Positions 17,842-26,650 of a stretch of 64,000 nucleotides of DNA are shown piece by piece. How positions within the stretch are numbered: the stretch's first letter is position 1; each line of letters begins with the position of its first letter. The stretch covers positions 92,168 to 156,167 of the forward strand of contig NZ_JAIVFS010000009.1 in NCBI RefSeq assembly GCF_020829645.1, given 5' to 3'. Under the pieces are notes generated by a model. The model had not been told where the DNA came from. It saw only the letters and a list, made by a program, of their open reading frames with translations, and searched no databases. This DNA is from Nostoc mirabile CHAB5784. GTDB lineage: Bacteria > Cyanobacteriota > Cyanobacteriia > Cyanobacteriales > Nostocaceae. The position numbers and the translations under genes are program-made.

Positions 17842-18050
17842 GTAAACCTGACTTGATGTCATTGACCCGTGTCGAATTGCGTCAATATATCCTTGAACAC
17901 AGAGAAGATGAAGAGGCACTACAGATTTACATTGATAGGTTTCAATCTGCCAATAACAAAGTATTTCCAGCACCTCAAACGATAGAGGACTTAGAAAACT
18001 TTTCCGAGTTGCATAAACAGCATCTAGAAAAGCGACGCAATGAAGCCTAA
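17838..18050 (+). CDS. Small DUF6887-like protein
   Basis: 70 residues beginning MSKPDLMSLTRVELRQYILEHR and followed by DDEEA-like REDEEALQIYIDRF and TIEDLENFSELHKQH. This is the pattern I associate with DUF6887, a mostly helical acidic family found next to DUF6888. I start at 17838, where the ATG overlaps the upstream stop, rather than at 17826. Function is unknown; the pair is probably one transcription unit. Confidence 0.72.
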   Translation: MSKPDLMSLTRVELRQYILEHREDEEALQIYIDRFQSANNKVFPAPQTIEDLENFSELHKQHLEKRRNEA

Positions 18051-18076
18051 ACTTCTCTAATCAGCACCTTTTACCC

Positions 18077-18297
18077 CAATACGCTTGGGTTAAGCATTTT
18101 TTTCTTCTCTCTGTTCCCTCTGCGCCTCTGCGGTAGCCTGCGGCAAGCCCTCCGGCTTGGTGCAGTCGCTCATGGGGGAAACCCCCATCGCCCTTGGCGT
18201 CTCCCCTTGGGAGAAGACCGCGCTGCTTCACCGCTTTGCGTCTACGTTAAAAAATTTGACCTTGATAAAGAGTTTTAGCCTTAACCCAAGCGTATTG
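18077..18297. repeat. MITE-like element, AATACGCTTGGGTTA family
   Basis: CAATACGCTTGGGTTAAGC on the left and CCTTAACCCAAGCGTATTG on the right form near-perfect 17-18 bp terminal inverted repeats of a 221-bp element. It fills the 309-bp gap before the GNAT gene. The core holds GCGCCTCTGCGGTAG and CTCCCCTTGGGAGAAG blocks shared with other elements. The right 45 bp resemble those of the 8.4 kb copy. Confidence 0.8.
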
Positions 18298-18359
18298 CCT
18301 TTTACCCAATCCTCACTGCCCTCTATGCCCGCTTATTATAGGGAATTACAAGTGCCAAA

Positions 18360-19007
18360 CTAACTGTTATTTAGTTCCATTAATGAAACTTTTTCGGAGG
18401 AATAAAGCCATTTTTCAAAATTGCTTTTACAGCGCAACCATTCTTTATCTGTCATTGCGAACCAATCAGTATCTCTGTTTCTTCCACGAACAAACATGTG
18501 TTGTCGAAAACGTCCTTCATAAATGAATCCCATCCTTGTAGCGGTAGTTCGACTCGCATGGTTGAGGGAATCACATTTCCACTCTACTCGACGATAAGAA
18601 TGATGATCAAAAAGATGCTGAAGTAGCAAAAACTGTGATTCTGTATTGACTTTAGTTTTGTGGACTGCGGGAGTAAACCATACATGACCAATTTCAGCAC
18701 GACCATTATTTGGTGCGATCGCAAGTAATGCTACAATTCCTACTTGAATATTTGTTGAGTTTTCAAAGACTGTCCAAGTAAGAGGGTCAGATTTACTTAC
18801 TAGGTTTGTTTCTATCCAGTCTTTCATCGTGGAAGGGTGATCAAATGGGCCGTAAAATAGATAATTCCAGACGGCTTCTTTTTCAGGAGTGCCGTGTGAA
18901 GCTGCATACAAGGTATCCACATCCCTTTCGGGAATTAAGGGCTTGAGTGTTACAAATTCACCGTTAAGTTGAAGAAATTCCGGTGGTTGCCAAGTTCGGT
19001 TTTGCAT
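18360..19007 (-). CDS. GNAT family N-acetyltransferase (RimJ/RimL-like)
   Basis: 215 residues from the ATG at 19007; a GTG six codons upstream is possible. The GNAT core shows IGHVWFTPAVHKTKVNTESQ, with the acetyl-CoA loop region, then EWKCDSLNHASRTTATRMGFIYEGRFRQH, typical of the RimJ/RimL-like family that acetylates N-termini or small molecules. Substrate unknown. It converges on the DUF6887 side, with the repeat element between, and is not in an obvious operon. Confidence 0.85.
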   Translation of the reverse strand: MQNRTWQPPEFLQLNGEFVTLKPLIPERDVDTLYAASHGTPEKEAVWNYLFYGPFDHPSTMKDWIETNLVSKSDPLTWTVFENSTNIQVGIVALLAIAPNNGRAEIGHVWFTPAVHKTKVNTESQFLLLQHLFDHHSYRRVEWKCDSLNHASRTTATRMGFIYEGRFRQHMFVRGRNRDTDWFAMTDKEWLRCKSNFEKWLYSSEKVSLMELNNS

Positions 19008-19153
19008 GATTTTATTGTTTTCCACACACCGATAATCTCATATCCAAACCACCAACGATTCGATTATATGAATCTGCGAGTATCAACCCATAGCAGCCTA
19101 TGGGCGTTATGTGGGAAATCCAGTGAGTGTTTGCTGAAACGGATTCTTGAGTT

Positions 19154-20473
19154 TCACCGTTTGATTCCCTTAAACCGTTCTTGCGCCGCCTGAAACGCTT
19201 CTTGCATTACCAACTGAATTTTTTGGGAATCGGGTTTCTTACCTCCCATTAAATCACCAAAGTAAACACAGGCGGCTTCTCCTAATGCCCAGGTGTAGGC
19301 AGCTGCCCAAGAGGCTGCGATCGCACTACCAAAACCTGGTATAAATTTAATTAATTCCCGTGCTATTGCCTGTGCTAAAAAACCACCTGCGATCGCACTC
19401 ACAACGCCTCCCGCCTGAGATGGAGTAACTGTTTGCCCATATAATTTACCCAACAGTCCCACCATTGATACTTGCAAAGCAGTTAGTACGGGCATTGTCG
19501 CAAATGGCAGAGGTACAGCCGCAAGAGTTGCAGACATAATCGAAAATGGCAAAATATAACGGCGTGCAGCATCTCGGTAAAGATTACCAAGTTGCTTCCC
19601 AGCTTCTTCTTGATCTAATAGTTGATAAATCGCCTGGGCTTCTGCTTCTGGGAGTACTTCTGCTAAGGAATCTCGCAGTGCTTCTAAGCCATAAAATACC
19701 GGATTATAGCCATCTTCTTCTAAGGTAAAGTCAATGAGTACAGAGCGATCGCTTATTTCTGCAAAGGCTTGCTGCATTGCGACAAATGCGCGGTTGACTT
19801 CTTGATAATCTGGTGGATAGGCAGGATGATCGACGGTATCGGCAGGATAAACCTCATGCAAGCAAGTAACTACCAGCAAACAGGGAATATTTGGATACTT
19901 CTGGCGCAACTGTTGAGCAATTTGTCGTAGCGTGTCAGTTGCAAAATCATTAATTTTGACGGACAGAAGGAGGATTCTAGCAGAACGAGTCTCTTTTTTT
20001 AAATCGCCAACTAACTCCTGAATAATTTTTTCAGTATCTTGTTTAACATCACCCAGTCCCACCGTATCAGTAAAAATCAGTAACGGCAGGTCATTGGAAG
20101 GATAGGCATAGCGCTCTGTATGTTGCGTGTGAGGACGAAATCCCTGACCGACAATTTCGGCAGAAACTCCCGTCAATCCCCGGACAATTGAACTTTTTCC
20201 GGCTTGGGGTTTACCAATCAGGAGGGCTTCTGTGGTTGGCAGTTCAGCTCGAACTTTCTCTAAAATCTCTGCAACCTGAGTTTCGCTCACACTAAACCAT
20301 TCAACAACCGTCTGTGCCAGTTGTTCTACGGGTAAGAGTTGCGTTAGACGTATTGTTGCGTTGTTCCAGACACCAGCAATGCGGTTTGTCCAGGAATTAT
20401 CGACCGACTTGGTAGTTGCTCCATCGGTCGGTTCACTCAATTGCTGAGAATCATCTTGCTCAGTCATTTTCAT
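19154..20473 (-). CDS. Dynamin-like/Era-like GTPase with DUF697-type C-terminal domain
   Basis: 439 residues. The G domain (about 80-265) has Walker A GKPQAGKSS and G3 DTVGLGD, while the usual NKxD is replaced by VVTCLHE, so base specificity is uncertain. The C-terminal third has hydrophobic helices (ILPFSIMSATLAAVPLPFATMPVL, broken in two by charges) like DUF697/YcjF proteins, suggesting membrane association. Function unknown in cyanobacteria. A second DUF697-type GTPase is encoded at 36.8 kb. Start at MKMTEQDD; the second Met is equally possible. Confidence 0.8.
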   Translation of the reverse strand: MKMTEQDDSQQLSEPTDGATTKSVDNSWTNRIAGVWNNATIRLTQLLPVEQLAQTVVEWFSVSETQVAEILEKVRAELPTTEALLIGKPQAGKSSIVRGLTGVSAEIVGQGFRPHTQHTERYAYPSNDLPLLIFTDTVGLGDVKQDTEKIIQELVGDLKKETRSARILLLSVKINDFATDTLRQIAQQLRQKYPNIPCLLVVTCLHEVYPADTVDHPAYPPDYQEVNRAFVAMQQAFAEISDRSVLIDFTLEEDGYNPVFYGLEALRDSLAEVLPEAEAQAIYQLLDQEEAGKQLGNLYRDAARRYILPFSIMSATLAAVPLPFATMPVLTALQVSMVGLLGKLYGQTVTPSQAGGVVSAIAGGFLAQAIARELIKFIPGFGSAIAASWAAAYTWALGEAACVYFGDLMGGKKPDSQKIQLVMQEAFQAAQERFKGIKR

Positions 20474-20522
20474 CCAAACGTAGAAGACCCTTTTACTAAT
20501 CTTATAGCGATTCTCAAAGGGA

Positions 20523-20625
20523 TAACCAGTACCGTTAGTGGTGTTATAAACTTGGGCGATCGCGTTCGTGTCTCATAATCCTAAAGGAACCGTCGCCGTA
20601 CAAAAACATAGCAAGGGAAATTATT
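20523..20625. repeat. Direct-repeat block, left copy (flanks alginate lyase)
   Basis: TAACCAGTACCGTTAGT ... GAACCGTCGCCGTA ... GGAAATTATT matches 23011-23124 at most positions in the same orientation. This copy has no insertion and serves as the empty site for the element at 23125-23290. Confidence 0.85.
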
Positions 20626-20791
20626 GTATCGACTAACAATCCCATTGTTACGGCAGACAATAGCATTGTATCGACTAACAATCCCATTGTTACGGCTGAC
20701 AATAGCATTGTATCGACTAACAATCCCATTGTATCGACTAACAATCCCATTGTTTTGACTAACAATGCAATTGTTTCGGCTTACAATGTTA
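20624..20791. repeat. 21-bp tandem array (eight units)
   Basis: Units of the form ATTGTATCGACTAACAATCC and ATTGTTACGGCAGACAATAG (plus one base) are repeated eight times, partly alternating. Every unit junction reads ACAATnnnATTGT, a short palindrome, so the array is a series of 13-bp dyads spaced 21 bp, two helical turns, apart. Confidence 0.9.
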
Positions 20792-21112
20792 ATACAAAAC
20801 TAAAGTTATGGACAGCCTCTCAACCCGTTAACAATTCAAAATTCACGCATTCAAAACTTGTACTGAGCTTGTCGAAGTATTCAAACATTTTAGACATTTC
20901 AGACGAACGCGAGTGCGTCTCTAAGAGTTGAGAAGTGCCTTCTCCCAAGGGGAGACGCCAAGGGCGATGCGCGGGTTAAGAGCGTTGTGGCAACTACGTT
21001 CGATTTAAACCCCGACTGAAACTGGTGCTACATATAGATGTAGGGGTCTTAAACCCTTGAACTTACGATAAATTAAATGATCTTGTTGGCTAATTGATCG
21101 ACGGGTTATATA

Positions 21113-21296
21113 CCAATACGCTTGGGTTAGCGCCAAAAACCTTAAACTGCGTAGGTTGGGGAGCCACTGCGCCCTTGCGGTTTCCCGACTTGAAGCAAGT
21201 GGCGTTTGAGGAACGAAACCCAACATTTTCGGTGTTTTGTTGGGTAACACTAAAGTTCAAACCAACCTACGATTATCCTTAACCCAAGCGTATTGG
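21113..21296. repeat. MITE-like element, AATACGCTTGGGTTA family
   Basis: CCAATACGCTTGGGTTA (21113-21129) and TAACCCAAGCGTATTGG (21280-21296) are perfect inverted repeats. GGTTATATA flanks both sides, which looks like a target duplication of about 9-11 bp. The core has a CGTAGGTTGG/CCAACCTACG inner pair. Confidence 0.8.
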
Positions 21297-21474
21297 GTTA
21301 TATACCTCAACGACTCGTTTCCTGGCTGGAGCTAGGGAATGCAGCCAGTCTTCGGCAAAGCCTCCTTTACTGGTAGTGAAAGCAGAGGGAAAAATTGTAT
21401 TTTCAAGCCTTCTGCCCTTTGCCTCTTTTTTGGGAAGTTTACATGCTGGTAAAAAAGCTGAAAACTTCTGCGGA

Positions 21475-22842
21475 TTAGCGTAGGGTAATGTTGCGTAGTT
21501 CTATTTCAGCGTAAGCGTAAGGGTCAGTCTCGTATTTATTAGCAGACAAGTTTTTGTTCGCACACACAGTGTTGGTGTTGCCGTAAATATCAGTCTTTGA
21601 GCAAGCTTGAATATATATGCCAGCCTTGAAGTAACAGGAACCGATGATACCCGTCATCCTCACTGTACCAGTACTACTCGTTACACCTGAACGCAGATTT
21701 TTGTAGGTGATAGTAACATTGCCACTGGATGTAACAGCAATGTCGATAGTCATCGGATCGCCGATCTTGTAAGCGCTGTCGAGAAGCTTGGTAGTAGTGT
21801 CGTTGTTGAAGCGGGCTTCAAGCTTGCCGATGTCCGTCGAGCCGTTGGCAGAGGACGGGCCGAAGTACTTCACCATCACGAGGTCGTTTTCTGAGTCATG
21901 GATCTGCCCGATGGTGGCTTCCGGCTTATTCGTGGTGGTGTGCAACAGGGTCTGTTCCAGGTACATGGCATGATCGGTATTCTTACAGTTCCAGGCAGCA
22001 GACTCCGTTCCATCACCCTGCATTTCACGCAGTTCAGAACGGGCGTAAGCAGTATTTTTGCTGGTACGTGCGCCACCAGCGATCGCTTTCAAAAGCACAC
22101 CATTCTTGGCAGCATTCAGACGAAAATATTCTGAATTAGTGTAGGTCTTGAGTTGCGGCTGCTTAATTTCCGTTGCCTTGTTTGAGTTGGAATTCAAGCT
22201 GATTGGCAGGGTGATCTTCCACTTGCTTAGGTCAAGCACATCGGCCGGGTACTGAGCGTTACCACCTGAGACCTGACCATTTGAGGGATTTGAAGTACCA
22301 CTGCTCTCACCATTTGAGGGATTTGAAGTATCACTGCTTTCATTATTTGAGGGATTTGAAATACCACTGCTTGTACAGCCATTGGTCGAACCCAGCGAAT
22401 TAATCTTCAATTCATCGATACGCAATCTAGAATCGATATCACCCACGATCTTGATCGTGTTGGCGGCTTGGTCGCTGACGTTTTGCGCGTCTTCATTCCC
22501 CTTGCCAGAGGTGTTACTGACCACAGTAGTCCAGGTTGCACCATTGTCCTTGGAAAGCTGTACGCTGTAGGTATACTTGTTCGTGCCGTACCAATTAAGC
22601 ACCAGATCATCTACGCGCTGGCAGCTACTGAATCTCGCAGTTATGGAAGTACCATGGGCGTCAGCCTCCCAGTGGGTATTCTTATTTTTGTCAATAGCGT
22701 TGGCAGCAACAAACACACCCCTGACAGATGTGGCAGTAGCATCGCTGAACGAGACAACGGTAGGCGACGCTACAGAAGCACTAGCTATCATTGCAGCCGA
22801 GACAGCTATTGTAAAAGACAGGTTTGAAAATTTTGTATTCAT
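21475..22842 (-). CDS. Secreted PL7 alginate lyase with N-terminal F5/8-type (CBM32-like) domain
   Basis: 455 residues: signal peptide (about 1-26, ending SASVASP), a discoidin-like domain (about 30-150; DKNKNTHWEADAHG), a linker with three SNPSN(G/N)ESS-like repeats (about 155-193), then a PL7 catalytic domain (about 197-455). All three PL7 signatures are visible: ARSELREM, the IGQIHD tripeptide segment and YFKAGIYIQAC. PL7 enzymes cut alginate by beta-elimination; QIH is usually linked to guluronate-containing substrate. Export to the periplasm or outside is expected. Base composition looks richer in G+C than its neighbours, and direct-repeat blocks flank the gene, which suggests acquisition. 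One GCGATCGC site lies within. Confidence 0.9.
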   Translation of the reverse strand: MNTKFSNLSFTIAVSAAMIASASVASPTVVSFSDATATSVRGVFVAANAIDKNKNTHWEADAHGTSITARFSSCQRVDDLVLNWYGTNKYTYSVQLSKDNGATWTTVVSNTSGKGNEDAQNVSDQAANTIKIVGDIDSRLRIDELKINSLGSTNGCTSSGISNPSNNESSDTSNPSNGESSGTSNPSNGQVSGGNAQYPADVLDLSKWKITLPISLNSNSNKATEIKQPQLKTYTNSEYFRLNAAKNGVLLKAIAGGARTSKNTAYARSELREMQGDGTESAAWNCKNTDHAMYLEQTLLHTTTNKPEATIGQIHDSENDLVMVKYFGPSSANGSTDIGKLEARFNNDTTTKLLDSAYKIGDPMTIDIAVTSSGNVTITYKNLRSGVTSSTGTVRMTGIIGSCYFKAGIYIQACSKTDIYGNTNTVCANKNLSANKYETDPYAYAEIELRNITLR

Positions 22843-23010
22843 TCTTTAACCTCTGTTGAATATTGAACAATGAGTTGTTACTCAGAGGGATGGATGATAT
22901 TTTTTGTGAATGCGTAAGTCATATTGTATATAAATAAGTAACGTACCGAACACGCTAAGAGGATTGCGCGTCAGGTTGCGATCGTCGCCTATAAAAAAAT
23001 ACGCTTGGGT

Positions 23011-23124
23011 TAACCAGTACCGTTAGTAGTGTTATCAACTTGAGCGATCGCGTTCTGGAGGTAGCGGTGTCTCACATTCCTAAACGAACCGTCGCCGTAG
23101 AAAAACGTAGCAAAGGAAATTATT
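23011..23124. repeat. Direct-repeat block, right copy
   Basis: Same orientation as 20523-20625: TAACCAGTACCGTTAGT, CGATCGCGTTC, GAACCGTCGCCGTA, GGAAATTATT. It contains about 10 additional bases (GGAGGTAGCG) in the middle. Confidence 0.85.
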
Positions 23125-23290
23125 AAACCTCTTGCGAAAATCCTTGATCCGCCAGGGACTCAAGTCCTCTCTTATAGCAAAAGTCCGTTTAAACGGACTA
23201 AAATTATTGTTATTAGTCGGTTTAAACCGACTTGAGCTATTAGCCCGAAAATTTATTTTCGGGCGGATGTTCGGCTTTTGCAAGAGGTCT
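23125..23290. repeat. MITE-like element, AGACCTCTTGC family, ATT duplication
   Basis: Ends AAACCTCTTGC and GCAAGAGGTCT, flanked on both sides by ATT. The equivalent place at 20623-20625 has one ATT and no insert, so this is an insertion with a 3-bp duplication. The core has two palindromes, GTCCGTTTAAACGGAC and GTCGGTTTAAACCGAC. Confidence 0.85.
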
Positions 23291-23466
23291 ATTGTATCGA
23301 CTGACAATGCGATTGTTACGGCTGACAATGCGATTGTATCGACTGACAATGCGATTGTATCGACTGACAATGCGATTGTTACGGCTGACAATGCGATTGT
23401 ATCGACTGACAATGCGATTGTTACGGCTGACAATGCGATTGTTTTGACTGACAATGCGATTGTTAA
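23291..23466. repeat. 21-bp tandem array (eight units plus a partial)
   Basis: Units ATTGTATCGACTGACAATGC(G) and ATTGTTACGGCTGACAATGC(G), again with ACAATnnnATTGT across each junction. It follows the right block copy as the first array follows the left one. Confidence 0.9.
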
Positions 23467-23508
23467 TGACTAATACTATTTCACTTTAATAATGATACAA
23501 ATACGCCA

Positions 23509-23739
23509 GTAGGGCATGGCAATGTCCATAGGTGTCAACTTAACGTGAAACCCAAGTCATAACGTGATATTGAGTTCATTCACTTACCATCACGATCCGC
23601 ATTACCCCACCCCGGCTTTGCTGACGCAAAACCTCCCCTCCCCGATGCTTTGGGGAGGGGATTGAGGGGTGGGGTAGAACGGTTGTGGGACATAGGTTTG
23701 AGCTTAAGTTGACACCAATGGGCAATGTCATGCCCCTAC
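23509..23739. repeat. MITE-like element, GTAGGGGCATG...TTAA termini
   Basis: About 35-bp imperfect inverted ends (GTAGGGCATGGCAATG.../...CATTGTCATGCCCCTAC region). The centre is the CCCCACCCC...GGGGAGGGG core (about 23613-23676) also found at 2.6 and 38.6 kb within different ends. Confidence 0.75.
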
Positions 23740-23818
23740 GAGAAATCTATATGTATCAGGATTTTCGTGAATTGGTATAATGACCAACGAACAATGAACA
23801 ATGACCAATGACCAATGA

Positions 23819-26467
23819 CTACTTAATCAAATCAATGATCGCTTTCACCAATGCATCTGGATCTACTGGTTTAGAAATATGCATTTGAAATCCTGCTGCT
23901 AGTGCTTGCTGCTGATTCATTTCGCCTGCATAAGCTGTCAGAGCGATCGCTGGTACTAATCCTCCTTGTTGAGGCGATCGCTTTCTTACTTCACGCATCA
24001 GCATATAACCGTCTGTCTTTGGCATTCCAATATCGCTAATTAAAACATCTGGTACCGACTCAGACAGCGCTTCTAATGCTTCCTGTGCTGAAGATACGGC
24101 AGTTACTTCTACACCGTAGTCTTGCAAAATAAAGCTAACTAAGTCGCGGATATCTGGTTCATCGTCCACGACCAAAATGTGAGTATCCCAAAGGAGCGAG
24201 GATTCAGGCTCACAATCTAAAGACTCATTCTCTTCACGCGTCACCTGTTCACTTCTGACTAAAAGCGGTAGCTCAACAGTGAAAGTGCTACCCAATCCTT
24301 CTCCAGGACTTTCGGCTTGAACATTTCCCCCATGCATCTCTACAACCTTACGCACGATCGCTAATCCTAAACCTAATCCACCAAATGCCCGCGTAATTGT
24401 GCTATCAGCTTGGCGAAAGTAATCGAACACATAAGGCAAAAACTCTGGGCTAATTCCCTTACCTGTATCGCTGACCTGAATTTGAGCTTGGTTACCAACT
24501 TCCATGAGTCGAATTTCTACCCGTCCGCCTGCTGGTGTAAATTTTACCGCATTGGAAAGTAGATTCCATACAACTTGTTGAAGCCGATTTGCGTCGCCCA
24601 TCACTTGTCCCAAAGTGGGATCAAATATCGTTTGAATTTGAATTGACTTAGCTTGGGCTGCGAGTTGTACTGTCTCTAGTGCTGCTTCAATTACCATTAC
24701 CAAGTTTACTGGACAGATATTTAAGTTTAATTTTCCTCGGAGGATGCGAGACACATCCAACAAATCTTCAATTAGCTGGGTTTGTAACTTGACGTTGCGT
24801 TCAATGGTTTCTAAGGCGTGGTTGGTAGTTTTTTCATCAAAATTACGAGTCCGCAGCAATTTCGACCACCCCAGAACGGAGTTAAGTGGGGTTCGCAGTT
24901 CATGGGAGAGAACCGCCAGAAATTCATCTTTGATTTTGTTGGCGATTTCTGCTTCTTTGCGTGCTTTCATTTCTCGTTCGAGGAGGCGATCGCGTTCTTT
25001 CTCAACTGATTTGCGATGGGTAATATCCAGTACAAAAGCAACACCATTATTTTTGGAGTCATTCAGCAAGGCTATCCCCAATACAATTGGTACTCGTTTC
25101 CCGTTGCGTTGGAGATACTCTTTCTCATAAATTCTGGAAACTCCAGTGGTTTGCACTTCCAAAAGGGCGCGATCGTCTAAATCTTTATATTCAATAGGAG
25201 TAAGTTCTCTCCAATTAATTCTACCCAAAGTGGCAAACTCATCACGGGTGTAGCCAGCTAGCTGGAGAAAGGCATCATTGGCATCAAGAATAAAGCCATC
25301 CACATTCCAAAAAGCGACCCCGATCAGGTTGGATTCAAACAAACGCCGAAATCTGGCTTCACTTTCGCGTAGTGTTTTTTCTGCCCGTTTGTGTTCGGTA
25401 ATGTCACGAAAAACTGTAATTACGCCTTCAATCTTTTGGTTAGAATTCCGTAATGCTGTGAGGATGTATTCATAATAATGCACCCCATCAGCAGTAACAT
25501 ATTTACACTCATCCTTAATTGGCTGCCCAGTTTTGATCACAGCTTTTCGTTGATTATCTACCTGTTCTACAAGGTCTGCGGGTAAATCCAGGTCTTGCAA
25601 AGTTTTTCCGACAATATCCTGGGGCTTTAAGCCTAGTATAGTAGCTGCATCATGACTGACATACTGATAGCAACCTCTGCGATTAAAGATGTAAATGTGA
25701 TCGACTGAGGCAGTGAGGATGGCATTTAAAATATTTGCCTGTTCTTGCACTTGGGTTGTGAGTTCACGAGTATTTTCTTCTGCTTGCTTGCAGACAGTAG
25801 TTTCCATACAAACGCCGATCATTCGCACCGCTTGTCCATGATCGTCATAGATAAATTTTCCCTTGGCAGAAATCCAATGTACACTTTTATCTGAGCGAAC
25901 TATACGAAATTCATCGTTGTAGTCAGTTTTTTGTTTTAAAGCGTGGGCGATCCCTTGCATTACAGATTGCCTGTCTTCAGGATAAACGCACTTCTGAAAC
26001 GTTTCGTAAGGGCCGTCAAAACTACCTGGAAGCACACCAAAAAGCAATTCATAGTTTTCAGACCAGATGACTTGATTAGTAACAATATTCCAATCCCACA
26101 AGCCCATCTGGGAAACCTCTAGCGCTAATCTAAGCCGTTCTTCACTCTCTCTTAGGGAGGCTTCTACCTGCTGTCGTTCTGCAATTTCTTGTTGGAGTTG
26201 CTCTAAAGTTACTGCTACATCTGTTGGCACATTCAAGGCTGTAGATGTCCCCTGTTCAAAATGCCGCTTGATATCATATTCAACAGCTTGAATATGGGGA
26301 TATTCTAGTGCAAGTGCCAATTTTTTTTCTAGCTCTATTACTTGCCCCTCAAGCGCTGCTTGCCTTTGCTGATAAAATATTTCTGATTGCTCTAACTCAG
26401 CTACACGCTGCTGCAGAGTTGCTAATTCATCAGTGACTTGAAAGTTAGTTTTATCAACATTTGGCAT
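23819..26467 (-). CDS. Hybrid histidine kinase: coiled coil-PASx3-HisKA-HATPase-REC
   Basis: 882 residues, no membrane segment. An N-terminal coiled coil (LATLQQRVAELEQSE onwards) leads to three PAS/PAC units (about 110-480), then HisKA with VLSHELRTPLNSVLG, HATPase (N box VVWNLLSNAVKF, G1 DTGKGIS, G2 GGLGLGLAIV) and a C-terminal receiver (VLISDIGMPKTDG). The chain should autophosphorylate and pass phosphate to its own receiver. ATG at 26467; a GTG three codons upstream is possible. Monocistronic by position. The signal is unknown. Confidence 0.9.
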   Translation of the reverse strand: MPNVDKTNFQVTDELATLQQRVAELEQSEIFYQQRQAALEGQVIELEKKLALALEYPHIQAVEYDIKRHFEQGTSTALNVPTDVAVTLEQLQQEIAERQQVEASLRESEERLRLALEVSQMGLWDWNIVTNQVIWSENYELLFGVLPGSFDGPYETFQKCVYPEDRQSVMQGIAHALKQKTDYNDEFRIVRSDKSVHWISAKGKFIYDDHGQAVRMIGVCMETTVCKQAEENTRELTTQVQEQANILNAILTASVDHIYIFNRRGCYQYVSHDAATILGLKPQDIVGKTLQDLDLPADLVEQVDNQRKAVIKTGQPIKDECKYVTADGVHYYEYILTALRNSNQKIEGVITVFRDITEHKRAEKTLRESEARFRRLFESNLIGVAFWNVDGFILDANDAFLQLAGYTRDEFATLGRINWRELTPIEYKDLDDRALLEVQTTGVSRIYEKEYLQRNGKRVPIVLGIALLNDSKNNGVAFVLDITHRKSVEKERDRLLEREMKARKEAEIANKIKDEFLAVLSHELRTPLNSVLGWSKLLRTRNFDEKTTNHALETIERNVKLQTQLIEDLLDVSRILRGKLNLNICPVNLVMVIEAALETVQLAAQAKSIQIQTIFDPTLGQVMGDANRLQQVVWNLLSNAVKFTPAGGRVEIRLMEVGNQAQIQVSDTGKGISPEFLPYVFDYFRQADSTITRAFGGLGLGLAIVRKVVEMHGGNVQAESPGEGLGSTFTVELPLLVRSEQVTREENESLDCEPESSLLWDTHILVVDDEPDIRDLVSFILQDYGVEVTAVSSAQEALEALSESVPDVLISDIGMPKTDGYMLMREVRKRSPQQGGLVPAIALTAYAGEMNQQQALAAGFQMHISKPVDPDALVKAIIDLIK

Positions 26468-26650
26468 CTTGCACACCGCTTATTACTAAACAATACCGAT
26501 TTGAAGAGTAGGCATCCCCTAGCTTTAACAGCATGGATTTTTAAGCTAAAAAATGTAATCCGTCAAAAGGCGCATAAGTTTTAGCCAAAAGACATCCTTT
26601 GAGATTAAGAGCTATGTCTGACTAAAAGACACTTTGCATCCAATAATAAA

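Larger units (their letters stand above)
20474..21474. other. 1-kb gene-free region: shared block, 21-bp array, MITE
   Basis: Contains the left copy of a block repeated at 23.0 kb (20523-20625), an eight-unit 21-bp array (20624-20791), a fragment with CTCCCAAGGGGAGACGCC (20941-20960) and an inverted-repeat element (21113-21296). None of the frames here looks coding. Confidence 0.5.
22843..23818. other. 1-kb gene-free region upstream of alginate lyase
   Basis: Contains a lone AATACGCTTGGGTTAA end (22998-23013), the right copy of the shared block (23011-23124), an AGACCTCTTGC element (23125-23290), the second 21-bp array (23291-23466) and a 231-bp inverted-repeat element (23509-23739). Open frames over the array (for instance a repeating TDNAIV peptide) are products of the repeat and not supported as genes. 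Confidence 0.5.

Noticed and set aside
19546..19728. Small plus-strand frame within the DUF697 GTPase
   Set aside because: Shadow of the GTPase coding strand without any independent support.
20544..20765. Minus-strand frame with repeating LVDTMLLSAVTMG peptide
   Set aside because: Product of the 21-bp array; no ribosome site, no conserved domain.
22468..22849. Plus-strand frames of 90-119 residues inside the alginate lyase gene
   Set aside because: They are antisense shadows of a gene with clear PL7 and signal-peptide features.
23132..23473. Open frame with a repeating TDNAIV peptide across the 21-bp array
   Set aside because: The frame stays open only because the repeat unit is a multiple of three; there is no ribosome site, the frame begins inside a MITE-like element, and the opposite strand is equally open.
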